DNA from: Isosphaera pallida ATCC 43644
GTDB lineage: Bacteria > Planctomycetota > Planctomycetia > Isosphaerales > Isosphaeraceae
Length of the DNA: 64,000 nucleotides
Direction: 5' to 3'
Assembly (NCBI RefSeq): GCF_000186345.1
Contig: NC_014962.1
Coordinates: 3,748,450-3,812,449, forward strand
The number at the start of each line of letters is the position of its first letter. Position 1 is the stretch's first letter. Both the position numbers and the translations under genes were made by a program. Shown here in pieces: positions 51,389-60,375 of this stretch. Under the pieces are notes generated by a model, which saw only the letters and a program-made list of their open reading frames with translations, was not told the origin of the DNA and did not search any database.

Positions 51389-53489
51389 AGATCAGCCCTC
51401 GACGACGAGACCTTGACAGGATGAACCAGTAACAGAACACACAGAACACGATGAACACTGTTATGATCCACCAAACCGGGGCTAGAGGCGATTCGCTCAG
51501 AGCGTTGGCGACGCTATTGAATCCTTCGATGAGATCTCGTAAGTTGCGGTCAATCGTGTCGGCGATGGCCGCTAACTTGGGTTGGAGGATCTCCCAACCT
51601 CGACCCTGAAATTGGACCACCAGGGCCGAGGCCAACAAGCCCCGCGCAATCCATCGCTTGCTGGTGTTGGGCAGGCCGCGCCAGGTGGCTTGAGCGGTTT
51701 TCACGGCTTGACTGATCGACCGACCGCTCCAGACAATCGCCCGTTGACCGCTCCGCAGACCGACCAACACCACCGCTTTCGAGTCGGAGGCCAACTTGGA
51801 GGATCGAGCCAACATTGTCCGCAGTGACGATCGCCCACTTTGACGGCCCACCGCCTTGGCCGAGAGCCGGGTTCCCGCCGGGAGTGCCTTGGTGCTGGCT
51901 TTGACCGACTGAATCGCCGCCTGCCGAGCCGCTTTGGCCGAACCAACCGTCGCTTGCTTGAGCGATCCTTTGATCGCCGCCTTGCCGCCGGCGGTGACCA
52001 GGTTGGTCGTCCCGAAGCTGGCAAACAGCAATGGCACCTCGGCCACATCCAATGCCGCCCAACCCAACTCCGACGCATCGATCGGATAGCCGTTGACCCA
52101 GTTCTTCACGAGTGTGCCCGGCGCGCCGATGATGGGAAGACCCTCCCAGGCGTCGGCCTCTTTGGGGTGACCGTCGCGGTCGAACTCCTTGTCGAGGCGG
52201 CCGCGGTTTTCATGGAGCCAATCGAAACCTCTATCGCCGTGCTTGACGAGGAATGGGACAACGCGGGCCCCGACCTGGCGATCGTTGAGCAGAGCTTGCA
52301 ATTCCTCGTTGCGGGAGCTGTCAGCGTATTTGGCGAGAATGAAGATCGCCAGATGACCGAACCTGGCCACGGCCTCAGCGGCGGGTTTGACCGCGTTGGG
52401 ATAACCAGTGTAGATCAGAGCCACCGCCCCGTCGTCGGCATTCTTCTCAAGGATCGTGGTTGCCCACAAGGGAGCCTCCAACCAGAGTTTGACCGCCAGG
52501 GGTTCGCGGCGGGCCGCCTCCCAGATGGTCGGTTCGCCGTTTCTGAGCTTGGAGAGCCGGTCGGCCACCGCCTTCACCGAGATTCCTCCTTCCTTGATCC
52601 ATTCGGTCAGAAGAGGTTGGTTGAAATAAACCACGTCCAAGGTTTCTTCCAGGTTGAAACCGCGGTTGGTCACCAGTTCCTTGATGAGCGAGCCGTGTTC
52701 GACGAAGAGCAGGAAGCCGGGAGTCCCCAGTTCGAGCTTGTCTACCGCCTGACCCGTAAGCGGGGAGAAGTCGCGGGCGATTTCCAAGAGCTCGACGAGT
52801 CCCGCTGCGTGGGTTTCAGCGAAGGCCGATTCCGTCGGATCGTGGTCGTCATCGACCTTGACGATCGGCAGATCGGCCAGCACGGGGGCTAACCAGTCGC
52901 GCTCATTCACGTAGAACTTGCGCAACGCCTCATCCTCGGTTCCCAGCCAAATCATCACCGCCACGGGATCGTCTTTCACGACTTTCCAGGCCGCTTTGTC
53001 GTTCTCACGGATCGCCTGGACCTGGGCAAGGAACTCGTTGATCGAGTCCGGTTCGCCTAGTTCGGCCAAAGTCAGGCACAACGCGCCGTAAGAGGAGAGA
53101 AAGGCTTCACGCTCTTCGTCTTCGGGATTGTCAATCGTTTGGACCAGTTTGGCGAGATCGATGAACCATGATTGCTGGTTGTTAGCAGCACGCGCGGCGC
53201 GGGCGATTTCACGAAGGCTGGCCGGTCCCTCGTTGATGTTCTTCGACGCGAGCAACGCGGTGTTGAACGCTTCGGCGGTGGATTGCTCACGGAGCTTTTG
53301 TAAAGTTGCAGCGGTTTCGGGATCCTCAACCCGAATTGTGTGCAGCAGTCTGTCCACTTCGTACTTAGGTTCAGAACGAGGAGCCAATGGATTGCCCAGG
53401 GACAAGAAGGCGAATCCAACGACGACGCCTAGTATCAGCAGCCATTTGCAAGCCTGTTTCACAAGACTGAGCAGAGGATTGAAGAACAT
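51375..53489 (-). CDS. Large membrane protein of GTPase module
   Basis: A 704-residue protein with one helix at each end: N-terminal CKWLLILGVVVGFAFLSLG (about 14-32) and C-terminal WWIITVFIVFCVFCYWFIL (about 675-695). Between them is a long, mostly alpha-helical region with no family that I recognise, including ELVTNRGFNLEETLDVVYFNQP and LAIFILAKYADSSRNEELQALLNDRQVG. A Ser/Ala/Lys-rich basic stretch (STKALPAGTRLSAKAVGRQS) precedes the second helix. ATG 53489 has AGGAG ten bases upstream. It is the first gene of the three, and all three overlap. Confidence 0.75.
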   Translation of the reverse strand: MFFNPLLSLVKQACKWLLILGVVVGFAFLSLGNPLAPRSEPKYEVDRLLHTIRVEDPETAATLQKLREQSTAEAFNTALLASKNINEGPASLREIARAARAANNQQSWFIDLAKLVQTIDNPEDEEREAFLSSYGALCLTLAELGEPDSINEFLAQVQAIRENDKAAWKVVKDDPVAVMIWLGTEDEALRKFYVNERDWLAPVLADLPIVKVDDDHDPTESAFAETHAAGLVELLEIARDFSPLTGQAVDKLELGTPGFLLFVEHGSLIKELVTNRGFNLEETLDVVYFNQPLLTEWIKEGGISVKAVADRLSKLRNGEPTIWEAARREPLAVKLWLEAPLWATTILEKNADDGAVALIYTGYPNAVKPAAEAVARFGHLAIFILAKYADSSRNEELQALLNDRQVGARVVPFLVKHGDRGFDWLHENRGRLDKEFDRDGHPKEADAWEGLPIIGAPGTLVKNWVNGYPIDASELGWAALDVAEVPLLFASFGTTNLVTAGGKAAIKGSLKQATVGSAKAARQAAIQSVKASTKALPAGTRLSAKAVGRQSGRSSLRTMLARSSKLASDSKAVVLVGLRSGQRAIVWSGRSISQAVKTAQATWRGLPNTSKRWIARGLLASALVVQFQGRGWEILQPKLAAIADTIDRNLRDLIEGFNSVANALSESPLAPVWWIITVFIVFCVFCYWFILSRSRRRGLIYVRS

Positions 53490-53996
53490 GGCTGAAACGC
53501 TCCTGTAGACGAGATAGGTCACACAAATGAGGGACGTTCACGGCGGCATGGCCGTGACACCAACGGAAAGGCGACGACTCAGACCCTGACTATAGAATGC
53601 GTGCGGACGATGGACAAGCACGCGCCGGCGTTTGAAGGATGGCGTTGCAACGCGGTGTCCCCGGCCAGGAACGCATTCGGGCACGAACAAGAACCGCCAA
53701 GAGGTTGTTGGACCAAACACGCCGTTGGTTGGAGGAACAGTCCCTGGTGGGCGGTTCATCGACCAGCGGGTTGGTCGTCACCAGGAAGTTCGCCTCCGGT
53801 CCGGGAATCTTGAACGGGTCTCGAAAATCTGTTGTTCGATATTTTGGATCGTTGAGTCTTGTGGAGTGTGACGCTTGATGGGAGCTGAATCCAGCGGGTT
53901 TTCGTCTCGCTTTGAGGGTCCGCTTGGGGTAAAACCCCGGATGACGCCACGCTTCACGTGGTGGGACCGCGTGGGACCGACTTCCAAGGAGGTGGA
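53490..53996. other. Intergenic region upstream of the GTPase module
   Basis: About 500 bases without a supportable gene. A perfect 7-bp palindrome lies at 53538-53557 (listed separately). Confidence 0.5.
53538..53557 (-). promoter_or_regulatory. Palindrome upstream of the GTPase module
   Basis: TCACGGC (53538-53544) and GCCGTGA (53551-53557) are perfect inverted repeats with a six-base spacer, about 50 bases before the start of the first gene of the module. A dimeric regulator site or a leader hairpin are both possible. Confidence 0.4.
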
Positions 53997-54908
53997 ATGA
54001 TGGTCATGGACGACCGACCCGACCGCAACGCGCCCCGGCCTCGCTGGCGATTCCAGCCCGAGTCGTTCGCCCAAGGAGGCGAATTGGAGGAGCGACAACT
54101 GCTCTCGGCCATGTTGCCGGCGGGTCCAGCGGCAGCGCGGATGACCTTGGCGAACTCGCCCTACCTCACGTTGACCCCCGCGCAGGCTGCAGCGCGGGCG
54201 GTCTCGCAACTGCCGTCGCGTCCTCCCTCGGCCATTCAGGCGGTGACGCTTCAAAACTCCTCGCCAACTCCGACCGACACCGTCCCCAACACACCAAGCC
54301 AACCCACCACGGCCGTCGTTCCGACCACTTCGCTTCCCAATCCGGCGTCGAGTTCGACCACCCCGCCGATGTCGCAAGCTCCCTCTCCCACCCCCGCCGA
54401 CCCGTTGGAAGGCACCGCGGCTCGCGTGAATCCGTTACTCAGAATCGAGCGTTTGCCGTTCTTCCTTCAGTCGCTCGACCCAAATCGGATCTTGCCTGAA
54501 ACCACAATTTCAAACATCCAAACCGATCTGGAACTCTTGACAGGAACCCTCAACCGCCGCCCCTTCGACCAACTCCGCGCCTTCAACACCTTCCTGCGGC
54601 AGACCCTGCGCTTCGAGACCCTTTCGCCGGAGGCGGCGCGGACGATGAACGTTGCCTTTGGCCGGGTGCTGGACGCGGCAGGGGCCGACCCCGACCTCAC
54701 CCAACGTCTGCAAACTCATCTCGACGACCTGGCTCGTGCCACCGTTGCCCAGTCGCGCGAGTCGGCCTTCGTCGCGGCCAACGACTACGCCATCGTCACC
54801 CAACTCGCGCTGGGAGTCGGTCGTCCTGAAGCGGCGCGGGCGCTTCAACTTCGGGCATGGAGCGCCTTCAATGGTTTCAATCAGTTGAGTCCCAACAGAA
54901 GATTTTAA
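53997..54908 (+). CDS. Planctomycete surface-type protein with LEPR-XLL-like motif
   Basis: A 303-residue protein. LEERQLLSA at 30-38 matches the LEPR-XLL N-terminal motif found in many large planctomycete surface proteins. A Pro/Thr/Ser-rich spacer of about 90 residues follows. The rest is helical and Ala/Leu/Arg-rich without a family that I know. It is unusually short for LEPR-XLL proteins, which are often very long. AAGGAGG lies 4-7 bases before ATG 53997/54000. It stands alone. Confidence 0.7.
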   Translation: MMVMDDRPDRNAPRPRWRFQPESFAQGGELEERQLLSAMLPAGPAAARMTLANSPYLTLTPAQAAARAVSQLPSRPPSAIQAVTLQNSSPTPTDTVPNTPSQPTTAVVPTTSLPNPASSSTTPPMSQAPSPTPADPLEGTAARVNPLLRIERLPFFLQSLDPNRILPETTISNIQTDLELLTGTLNRRPFDQLRAFNTFLRQTLRFETLSPEAARTMNVAFGRVLDAAGADPDLTQRLQTHLDDLARATVAQSRESAFVAANDYAIVTQLALGVGRPEAARALQLRAWSAFNGFNQLSPNRRF

Positions 54909-55076
54909 GACGAAGAGAGGCTAGCCGCTTCTCAAGGGACAGCCACGGCCAGCTTCTCGTTTCGTTCTCCGGGACCAATCCGCTTCGAAACGCCTCACCC
55001 TCGCGTCAGCGCACAAAAAACGCCGATGCGAGGGTGCGGAATTGTGAACGCGGCTATGCGACAGGGCATCGAAGCG

Positions 55077-55226
55077 TTACAGACCGGCACCACCCAGGTG
55101 CTTGTTCTTGCGGGGGTTGCGTCCGGGACGCTTGGGACGGCGACCCTTGGCAACTGGCGAACTATCGCACTTCTTGCGCCACTTGTAACTTTTTCGATGA
55201 CGGGTCTTCTTCTTCATCGCAGACAT
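55077..55226 (-). CDS. Small strongly basic protein, 49 residues
   Basis: The protein starts MSAMKKKTRHRKSYKWRKKC and ends PRKNKHLGGAGL. About 40% of residues are Lys, Arg or His, a composition typical of ribosomal or RNA-binding proteins. The codons (AAG, CGT, CGC) look like a highly expressed gene. I cannot assign it to a known ribosomal family. ATG 55226 or the ATG at 55217 could be the start; 55217 is the better spaced from a weak GGGA. It is not next to any ribosomal gene. Confidence 0.65.
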   Translation of the reverse strand: MSAMKKKTRHRKSYKWRKKCDSSPVAKGRRPKRPGRNPRKNKHLGGAGL

Positions 55227-55597
55227 ATCCCATAACGGCTTGTTCGACTTCGAATCGGACTTCAACCGGACGCAACATGGTCCGACGCCCCGATTTCAAG
55301 ACCGTCATTCTAACCCTGGTCGTCTCTTGCTTCAAGGTTGTTTCGCTAGAACGGAATTAAAGGGGGGCTCCACTTCGATTTGGTCATTCTCACTGGTGGG
55401 GTTTTCCCCACGACGTGAACCCTTTGTGGATTCGATTCTGTGGTGGATGAAGGCTGGGGCTTTCTGGGGCGGTCTTGATGATTTCCCGGATTGTTTGTGA
55501 ACGGGAAACGGGATTGTCCCTCGCTTCAATCGAGTGGGGGAGTCTGCTGGAACCACCTCGGAGTTGGCGGTCAGCGGTCCTTGTCCGTGCGGGTCCG
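55227..55597. other. Intergenic region, no clear gene
   Basis: About 370 bases with one small hairpin at 55396-55411. Frames here lack motifs and coding-like codon use. Confidence 0.5.
55396..55411. terminator. GTGGGG-TTTT-CCCCAC hairpin
   Basis: A perfect 6-bp stem with a TTTT loop, 187 bases past the stop of the MoaD-like gene. It may end that transcript, but the distance and lack of a U-tract make this weak. Confidence 0.3.
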
Positions 55598-55885
55598 TCA
55601 GCCGCCCGAGACGGGGGGAATGAGAGCCAGTTCGGACGAGGGGTCGAGAGGGTGGGTGTCGTCCATGTATTCCGCATTGACCGCGATCCGACAGGCGGGC
55701 AAGAGCGGGGCTAGGGAGGGGTGGGAGACCTCAAGAGCCCGTCGCAGGTCGCCGACGGTCGCGCCTTGGGGCAACTCCAACTCGGCGACCGGCGCATTCA
55801 GCCGTCTTTTGAGTTCGGCGAAGACCAGGACACGCGCCCGCCACGGGGCGGATGAGGGCTGGGCAACGTTGGGCATGGATGACAT
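55598..55885 (-). CDS. MoaD/ThiS family ubiquitin-like sulfur carrier
   Basis: A 95-residue protein with the beta-grasp pattern (RARVLVFAELKRRL, AELELPQGATVGDLRRAL, IAVNAEYMDDTHPL) and the diagnostic C-terminal Gly-Gly (PPVSGG). Such proteins carry sulfur as a C-terminal thiocarboxylate for molybdopterin or thiamine. The N terminus has about ten polar extra residues. GAGG precedes ATG 55885 by six bases. It starts 43 bases after the DPP-IV-like gene in the same direction, so the two are likely co-transcribed; no MoaE partner is nearby. Confidence 0.85.
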   Translation of the reverse strand: MSSMPNVAQPSSAPWRARVLVFAELKRRLNAPVAELELPQGATVGDLRRALEVSHPSLAPLLPACRIAVNAEYMDDTHPLDPSSELALIPPVSGG

Positions 55886-55928
55886 GGATGACCTCGGTGG
55901 GTTCAACGGCTTGGGGATCTGATTCTGT

Positions 55929-58400
55929 TCAGTCTCTCTCTCGGGATGGTGGTTCGGCGAAGGTTGCAACCGTATCTGCGGCGGTGGGGACGCTCGATTC
56001 GGTTGGGCGGCGCGGTTCGACGCCATGCAGATGACGCACGAAGAAGTCGAACAGGCGACGGCGACCGTAGGCGGACCACCCTACGCCGTGGCCACCATTG
56101 GGAAAGACGATCAAATCGAAGTCTTTGTCAGCCCGGATCAATGCGTTGACAACCTGCATGGTCGAGGCGGGGTCCACGTTGCGATCGACCTCGCCCACCG
56201 TAAGCAAAAGGTGACCTTGCAGCTTGTGGGCGTGGGTGACATTGGAGTTGTCGGCGTAGTGGGGACCGACCGGCCAACCCATCCAAAGTTCGTTCCACCA
56301 AATTTTATCCATCCGGTTGTCGTGACAGCCGCAATCGGCTGCGGCGGCCTGATAAAAGTCGCCATGAAACAAAAGCGCTGCCAGCGCGCTTTGCCCGCCG
56401 GCCGAACCGCCGTAGATCCCCACCCGTTTTAGGTCGAGTTGAGGATAACGCGCGGCGGCCTCCTTGAGCCAAGCAATGCGGTCGGGCAACCCGGCGTCCT
56501 TGAGGTTGCGCCAGCAAACATCGTGGAACGCCTTGCCCCGCCAGTTAGTCCCCATGCCGTCGATTCGCACCACCACGAAGCCCAGTTCGGCCAGATCCTG
56601 CCCTGAATGAAATGCCGCGAACGCCTTGGGGACGTGGTGGTCGTGGGGACCGGCGTAGATCTGTTCCACCACCGGATAGGCGCGGGTCGGATCGAACGTG
56701 GTTGGACGATAGATGACGCCATGAATCGGCGTCACCCCGTCGCGTCCCCGCGCCACGAATCGCTCGGGAGCGATCCAACCGGCCGTTTCCAACCCGGTCA
56801 GGTCCCCCCGTTCCAATTCGACGATTCGCCGTCCGGTCTCGCCGTCGCGCAGTTCGATCACCGGAGCGCGATCGACCCGCGAGTGACGGACAATCAGAAA
56901 GCGGTTGTCGGGCGAAAACCAAGCCTCGTGGGTGCCGTCGGCGTCGGTCAACGGCATGAACCCAGTTCCATCGAAGCCAACCCTTACATAATGGATATAA
57001 TAAGGGTCTTGACCTGGATGCAGACCCAATACTTTGAGCCAGAGCAAACGCCGGACGGGATCGACCTTAACAACGTCTCGAATCATCCAAGGACCACGAG
57101 TGATTTGAGCCTTGACTCGTGCGGTTTGGGTATCGTAGAGATACAAATGATTCCAGCCGTCGCGCTCTGACATCCAGATCAACTCGTGGTGGTCGTCCAG
57201 ATCGTGGCGGAACTGCTTGTGGGCGTAGTCGATGAAGGTGGGCGAAGTCTCCTCGACAATCGCGCGGGTCGCGCCGGTTTCGGCCTGGATCTCGACCACC
57301 CGCATCACCTGATGACCGCGTTGGTTGTAGCTGAATCGGAACCGCGAGGAGTCGCCGGTCCAGAGGAATTGATCGATGCTCCAGGGGTTGTCGAACAACT
57401 CGGTCGAGACTGGAATCTCGCGGCCGTTTTCCGCGTCGAAGAGTCGGGGACGGGTTTGGGGGACGCGGTCGCCCGGTTTGAGGTAGTCGTAGGTTTCAAC
57501 CTTGGGTTGAAGTTGATCCTCGGGCGAGGAACGCACCAGGGTCACCCGTCTTGAATCCCCTTCAACCGTCCGAAGGGCCACGAACCGTCGGGAATCAGGT
57601 GACCAGAAGATGCCGCCCCGGTAGCCGTCGTGCGGCGTGCCGTCGGTGGTCAGCGGGATTTCGGTTTCTCTGAGTTGCTTGTCGTCATCGTCGTGTTCGG
57701 CGTCGTCAGAGCGGTGTTGTGCGATCAACACCAAGTTGAAGTTACGAATTTCAACTCGTTTGAGTCCATTGGGCGAGCGGTTGGAGCGATGCGCCCGTTG
57801 GGATCGAGAACCGCGGCCTTCGCCGTTTCGGCCGGTTTCGGAAGCCGGGTTGGTTGATTCGGGGTTGGGGTTGGCTGCGCTTCGGCTCAAAGGAGGCTCA
57901 TCTTGGGGATTCCAGACCCAGGACGCGCCCAAGGCGTCGAAGCGAACGAGGTCGTTGGCGTCCACGCTCCAACGTTCAATTGGCAAGCGTCGGGGGTCAA
58001 TGGGTTGGGCTGGTTTGGCGTTGGCTGCGCCGGGCGTCGCAGCCGTGGCGTCTTGCAGGGCGTGGGCTAGTCGTTCATGATCGAAGGCTGGACGGCGGAT
58101 TCCTTGGGCAGTCTCGACCAAGACGAACTCGCGTGTTCCATCCGGGTTGTCAAGACGGTACCAAGCACGGGACGAATCATCCGACCAGCGCGGCTCAATT
58201 CTCAAATGGGGGGCGACGGCGTTGAACCGCTGACCTACCTGGTCGGCTCGCCGGTAATCCTCGGCGGTGCCCTGGGCGTAAACCGGGGTGGTTGCGATCC
58301 CCAAACCGGTCGTCAGCATCAAGGTTGCGGTCGCAACCCCAATCCACCTAGACGCGATTCCATGCAACGTCACTCCTCGAACTCGAACACGCTTGCTCAT
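55929..58400 (-). CDS. Exported S9 dipeptidyl-peptidase-IV-like peptidase
   Basis: An 823-residue peptidase. A signal peptide (ATLMLTTGLGIATTPVYAQ) is followed by a propeller-like N-terminal domain of the DPP-IV type and an alpha/beta-hydrolase end with GGSAGG around the nucleophile, aspartate in GEVDRNVDP and histidine in NGGHGVGW. The order of the triad is typical of S9B. It is distinct from the S9 enzyme at 15764, which has GGHSYG. AGGA precedes the ATG at 58400. Confidence 0.92.
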   Translation of the reverse strand: MSKRVRVRGVTLHGIASRWIGVATATLMLTTGLGIATTPVYAQGTAEDYRRADQVGQRFNAVAPHLRIEPRWSDDSSRAWYRLDNPDGTREFVLVETAQGIRRPAFDHERLAHALQDATAATPGAANAKPAQPIDPRRLPIERWSVDANDLVRFDALGASWVWNPQDEPPLSRSAANPNPESTNPASETGRNGEGRGSRSQRAHRSNRSPNGLKRVEIRNFNLVLIAQHRSDDAEHDDDDKQLRETEIPLTTDGTPHDGYRGGIFWSPDSRRFVALRTVEGDSRRVTLVRSSPEDQLQPKVETYDYLKPGDRVPQTRPRLFDAENGREIPVSTELFDNPWSIDQFLWTGDSSRFRFSYNQRGHQVMRVVEIQAETGATRAIVEETSPTFIDYAHKQFRHDLDDHHELIWMSERDGWNHLYLYDTQTARVKAQITRGPWMIRDVVKVDPVRRLLWLKVLGLHPGQDPYYIHYVRVGFDGTGFMPLTDADGTHEAWFSPDNRFLIVRHSRVDRAPVIELRDGETGRRIVELERGDLTGLETAGWIAPERFVARGRDGVTPIHGVIYRPTTFDPTRAYPVVEQIYAGPHDHHVPKAFAAFHSGQDLAELGFVVVRIDGMGTNWRGKAFHDVCWRNLKDAGLPDRIAWLKEAAARYPQLDLKRVGIYGGSAGGQSALAALLFHGDFYQAAAADCGCHDNRMDKIWWNELWMGWPVGPHYADNSNVTHAHKLQGHLLLTVGEVDRNVDPASTMQVVNALIRADKDFDLIVFPNGGHGVGWSAYGRRRLFDFFVRHLHGVEPRRPTESSVPTAADTVATFAEPPSRERD

Positions 58401-58733
58401 GCCGGTGTGGTTCCTGACAATTTGGGTGGTGGGGTGTCGTAGCTGTCGCAGTCAATGGTCCAATTCGCTCATCGGACCCCCCCAGCGCAATGGCAGTGAT
58501 GAACGTGATTGACAAGGCGATGCCGATAAGGACCGCCTAGAACCCCAACTTGATGGAACGTGTTGATTTGATCATGGTATCAAAGACCTGCCGACTCACT
58601 GGTTGAGTGCGGCGGCGTCGCGCTGGGTGTGGATGCCTAGCGGGTCGCGGCTCCCACCTGGCGGGCGAGGTTGGAGCTGGGGTTGGGGATTGGATTGCAC
58701 TGGAGGTTCCACGGCGGGGCGGGACGTTTGGGG
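58401..58733. other. Intergenic region between the DPP-IV and RuBisCO-like genes
   Basis: About 330 bases without a gene. A short frame on the minus strand encodes a hydrophobic run but has no start codon. No promoter seen. Confidence 0.45.
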
Positions 58734-60161
58734 TCAACGGTTGGGGTAACGTTGATCCAGCGCTCGGATCAGCGCGTGGTGTCCGGCGGCGCGGGCTGCT
58801 TGGCGCAGTGTGTCGAGGTGACGTTCGGGGGGCACGCCGCGAACCGCGCCGGATTCGCGCAGGTCGAGAAGTTCGGCGAGGGCGGCGATACCCAAAGCGG
58901 GGTCGGCTTCGCCCTGGTCGTTGACGATCGAGTTGATGGCTGAACCGGCCAGGAAGAGCACCGAGTCAAGCCGTCCTTGGGCCTCCACCTCGTCGATGTT
59001 GAGCAACAGGTTGCCCTGATCCAGGCCGCCGGCGCGGGCGATCATAACCGGGTTGATGCCGGGCAAGGGTCGAGACAGGATCTCCTCGCTGGCCCGCCAC
59101 TCGCGGCCGAAGGGACGGATGTAGGGATCGCCCACCTTGATTGGAGCAGTTTGGCGGAAGTCGATGCCGTCGAGCCGGGCGAGGAAATCGACGACCTCGC
59201 GGGCGATGCCGCCGCGGGTCTTGACGCCGATGCCGGCGTTGTGGCCGTAGATGAGGGGGGGATGGGGTTGACGTTCGCGGTGGGCTTCGCGGATCATGCG
59301 GACCGCGCCCCCAGCGAAACTCTCGGAGAACATGACGCCATCGGCCCCAGCTTCAAGGGCCGCCTCGACCAGGTCGCCCAGACGATGGGGGGTCGCGGTG
59401 CAGTGGGGCAGATAGACCAGGCCGCTCTCCACGCCAGCGTCGCGGACTCGGGCAATCGCCGCTTTGGCATGGCGGACCCGCTCGGCGACCGGCGAATAAG
59501 GAAGATCGGGATAAAGATCCTCGTCTTCCTTAATAAACATAAGATGAGACCAACTGGCGATTGAGGCGACAATGCGGCCTACCTCCTCGGGGGTGATGCC
59601 GGCGGTCGGTTTGAGGATGGTACCGAAGGCGGGGCGTCCTGAGGGGAAGCGGGCCAACCTCCGAGCGCCCTGGGGACCGTGGGCTGGGCCGGGGAAGCCT
59701 TGCAGCACTGCCTCGGGCAGGTCGATGGCCAGCAAACGGGCGTCGAGGTTCTCGTACATGTCGAAGATGACCGCCGAGGCCAGGGTGTGCAACAAGTCCA
59801 CGCTGGTCAAACGGCCCTCGGGGTCGAGCATCATTTGGAGGGGGAAGGCGATTCGGAGCAGGCCGACCCGACCGGCCGCATCGAAGGCGCGTGCTCCAGC
59901 CGATTCGGCGGTGCAGGCGGCCAGCAGGCTGCCGGGCGGCGGATTTTTGATGCCGCTGGTGGCGTGATAGGCGATCTCCTTGACCGCCTTTTCAAGAGTC
60001 AGGCTGCGAAGCGCCAGGAAGTAGGTGGCGATCACCGCGTCGTCGCGGACGACCGGGGGCATTTGGGGCAATTCGTCGGCGAGCAGGTCACGCAGACGGG
60101 TTTCGCGGGCGTCGGCGTCGTCGATCAAGGAAGCGATGAAGTGGTCGGAAAAAACGGACAT
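58734..60161 (-). CDS. RuBisCO-like protein (form IV type)
   Basis: A 475-residue RuBisCO large-subunit homolog. The barrel contains GRPAFGTILKPTAG with K184 (equivalent to K175 of RuBisCO), and FIKEDEDL with K211, D213 and E214, equivalent to the carbamylated K201 and the metal ligands D203 and E204. K177 is Thr and the loop-6 lysine K334 is absent, so it is not a CO2-fixing enzyme. The GHNAGIG motif marks the region of H294. Form IV members act as enolases or decarboxylases, for example in methionine salvage or in acid-sugar pathways such as OiaX; which of these fits is open. No methionine-salvage gene is nearby. ATG 60161 gives the best N terminus. Confidence 0.88.
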   Translation of the reverse strand: MSVFSDHFIASLIDDADARETRLRDLLADELPQMPPVVRDDAVIATYFLALRSLTLEKAVKEIAYHATSGIKNPPPGSLLAACTAESAGARAFDAAGRVGLLRIAFPLQMMLDPEGRLTSVDLLHTLASAVIFDMYENLDARLLAIDLPEAVLQGFPGPAHGPQGARRLARFPSGRPAFGTILKPTAGITPEEVGRIVASIASWSHLMFIKEDEDLYPDLPYSPVAERVRHAKAAIARVRDAGVESGLVYLPHCTATPHRLGDLVEAALEAGADGVMFSESFAGGAVRMIREAHRERQPHPPLIYGHNAGIGVKTRGGIAREVVDFLARLDGIDFRQTAPIKVGDPYIRPFGREWRASEEILSRPLPGINPVMIARAGGLDQGNLLLNIDEVEAQGRLDSVLFLAGSAINSIVNDQGEADPALGIAALAELLDLRESGAVRGVPPERHLDTLRQAARAAGHHALIRALDQRYPNR

Positions 60162-60375
60162 GATGGCAGGTTCCAGGGAGGGGGGATTGGCCAAACCAGG
60201 GGTCGTTCGATACACTCGAAAGGGTGGAATCCCATTCGGATGACGGAACGCACGCGGGCCTCAACGGAAATGGGTTCCAGATCAGCGGCGTTTCCGTCTG
60301 CAACACAACGGCCGGAGCCGAGTGGTGTCGATCCCGCCGCCGCCTTGGCCGGACGCCGCCGGAGACTCTGCAGCC

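Noticed and set aside
58448-58560. Hydrophobic frame on the minus strand between the DPP-IV and RuBisCO-like genes
   Set aside because: A stop codon closes it and there is no start codon in the open part; likely chance.
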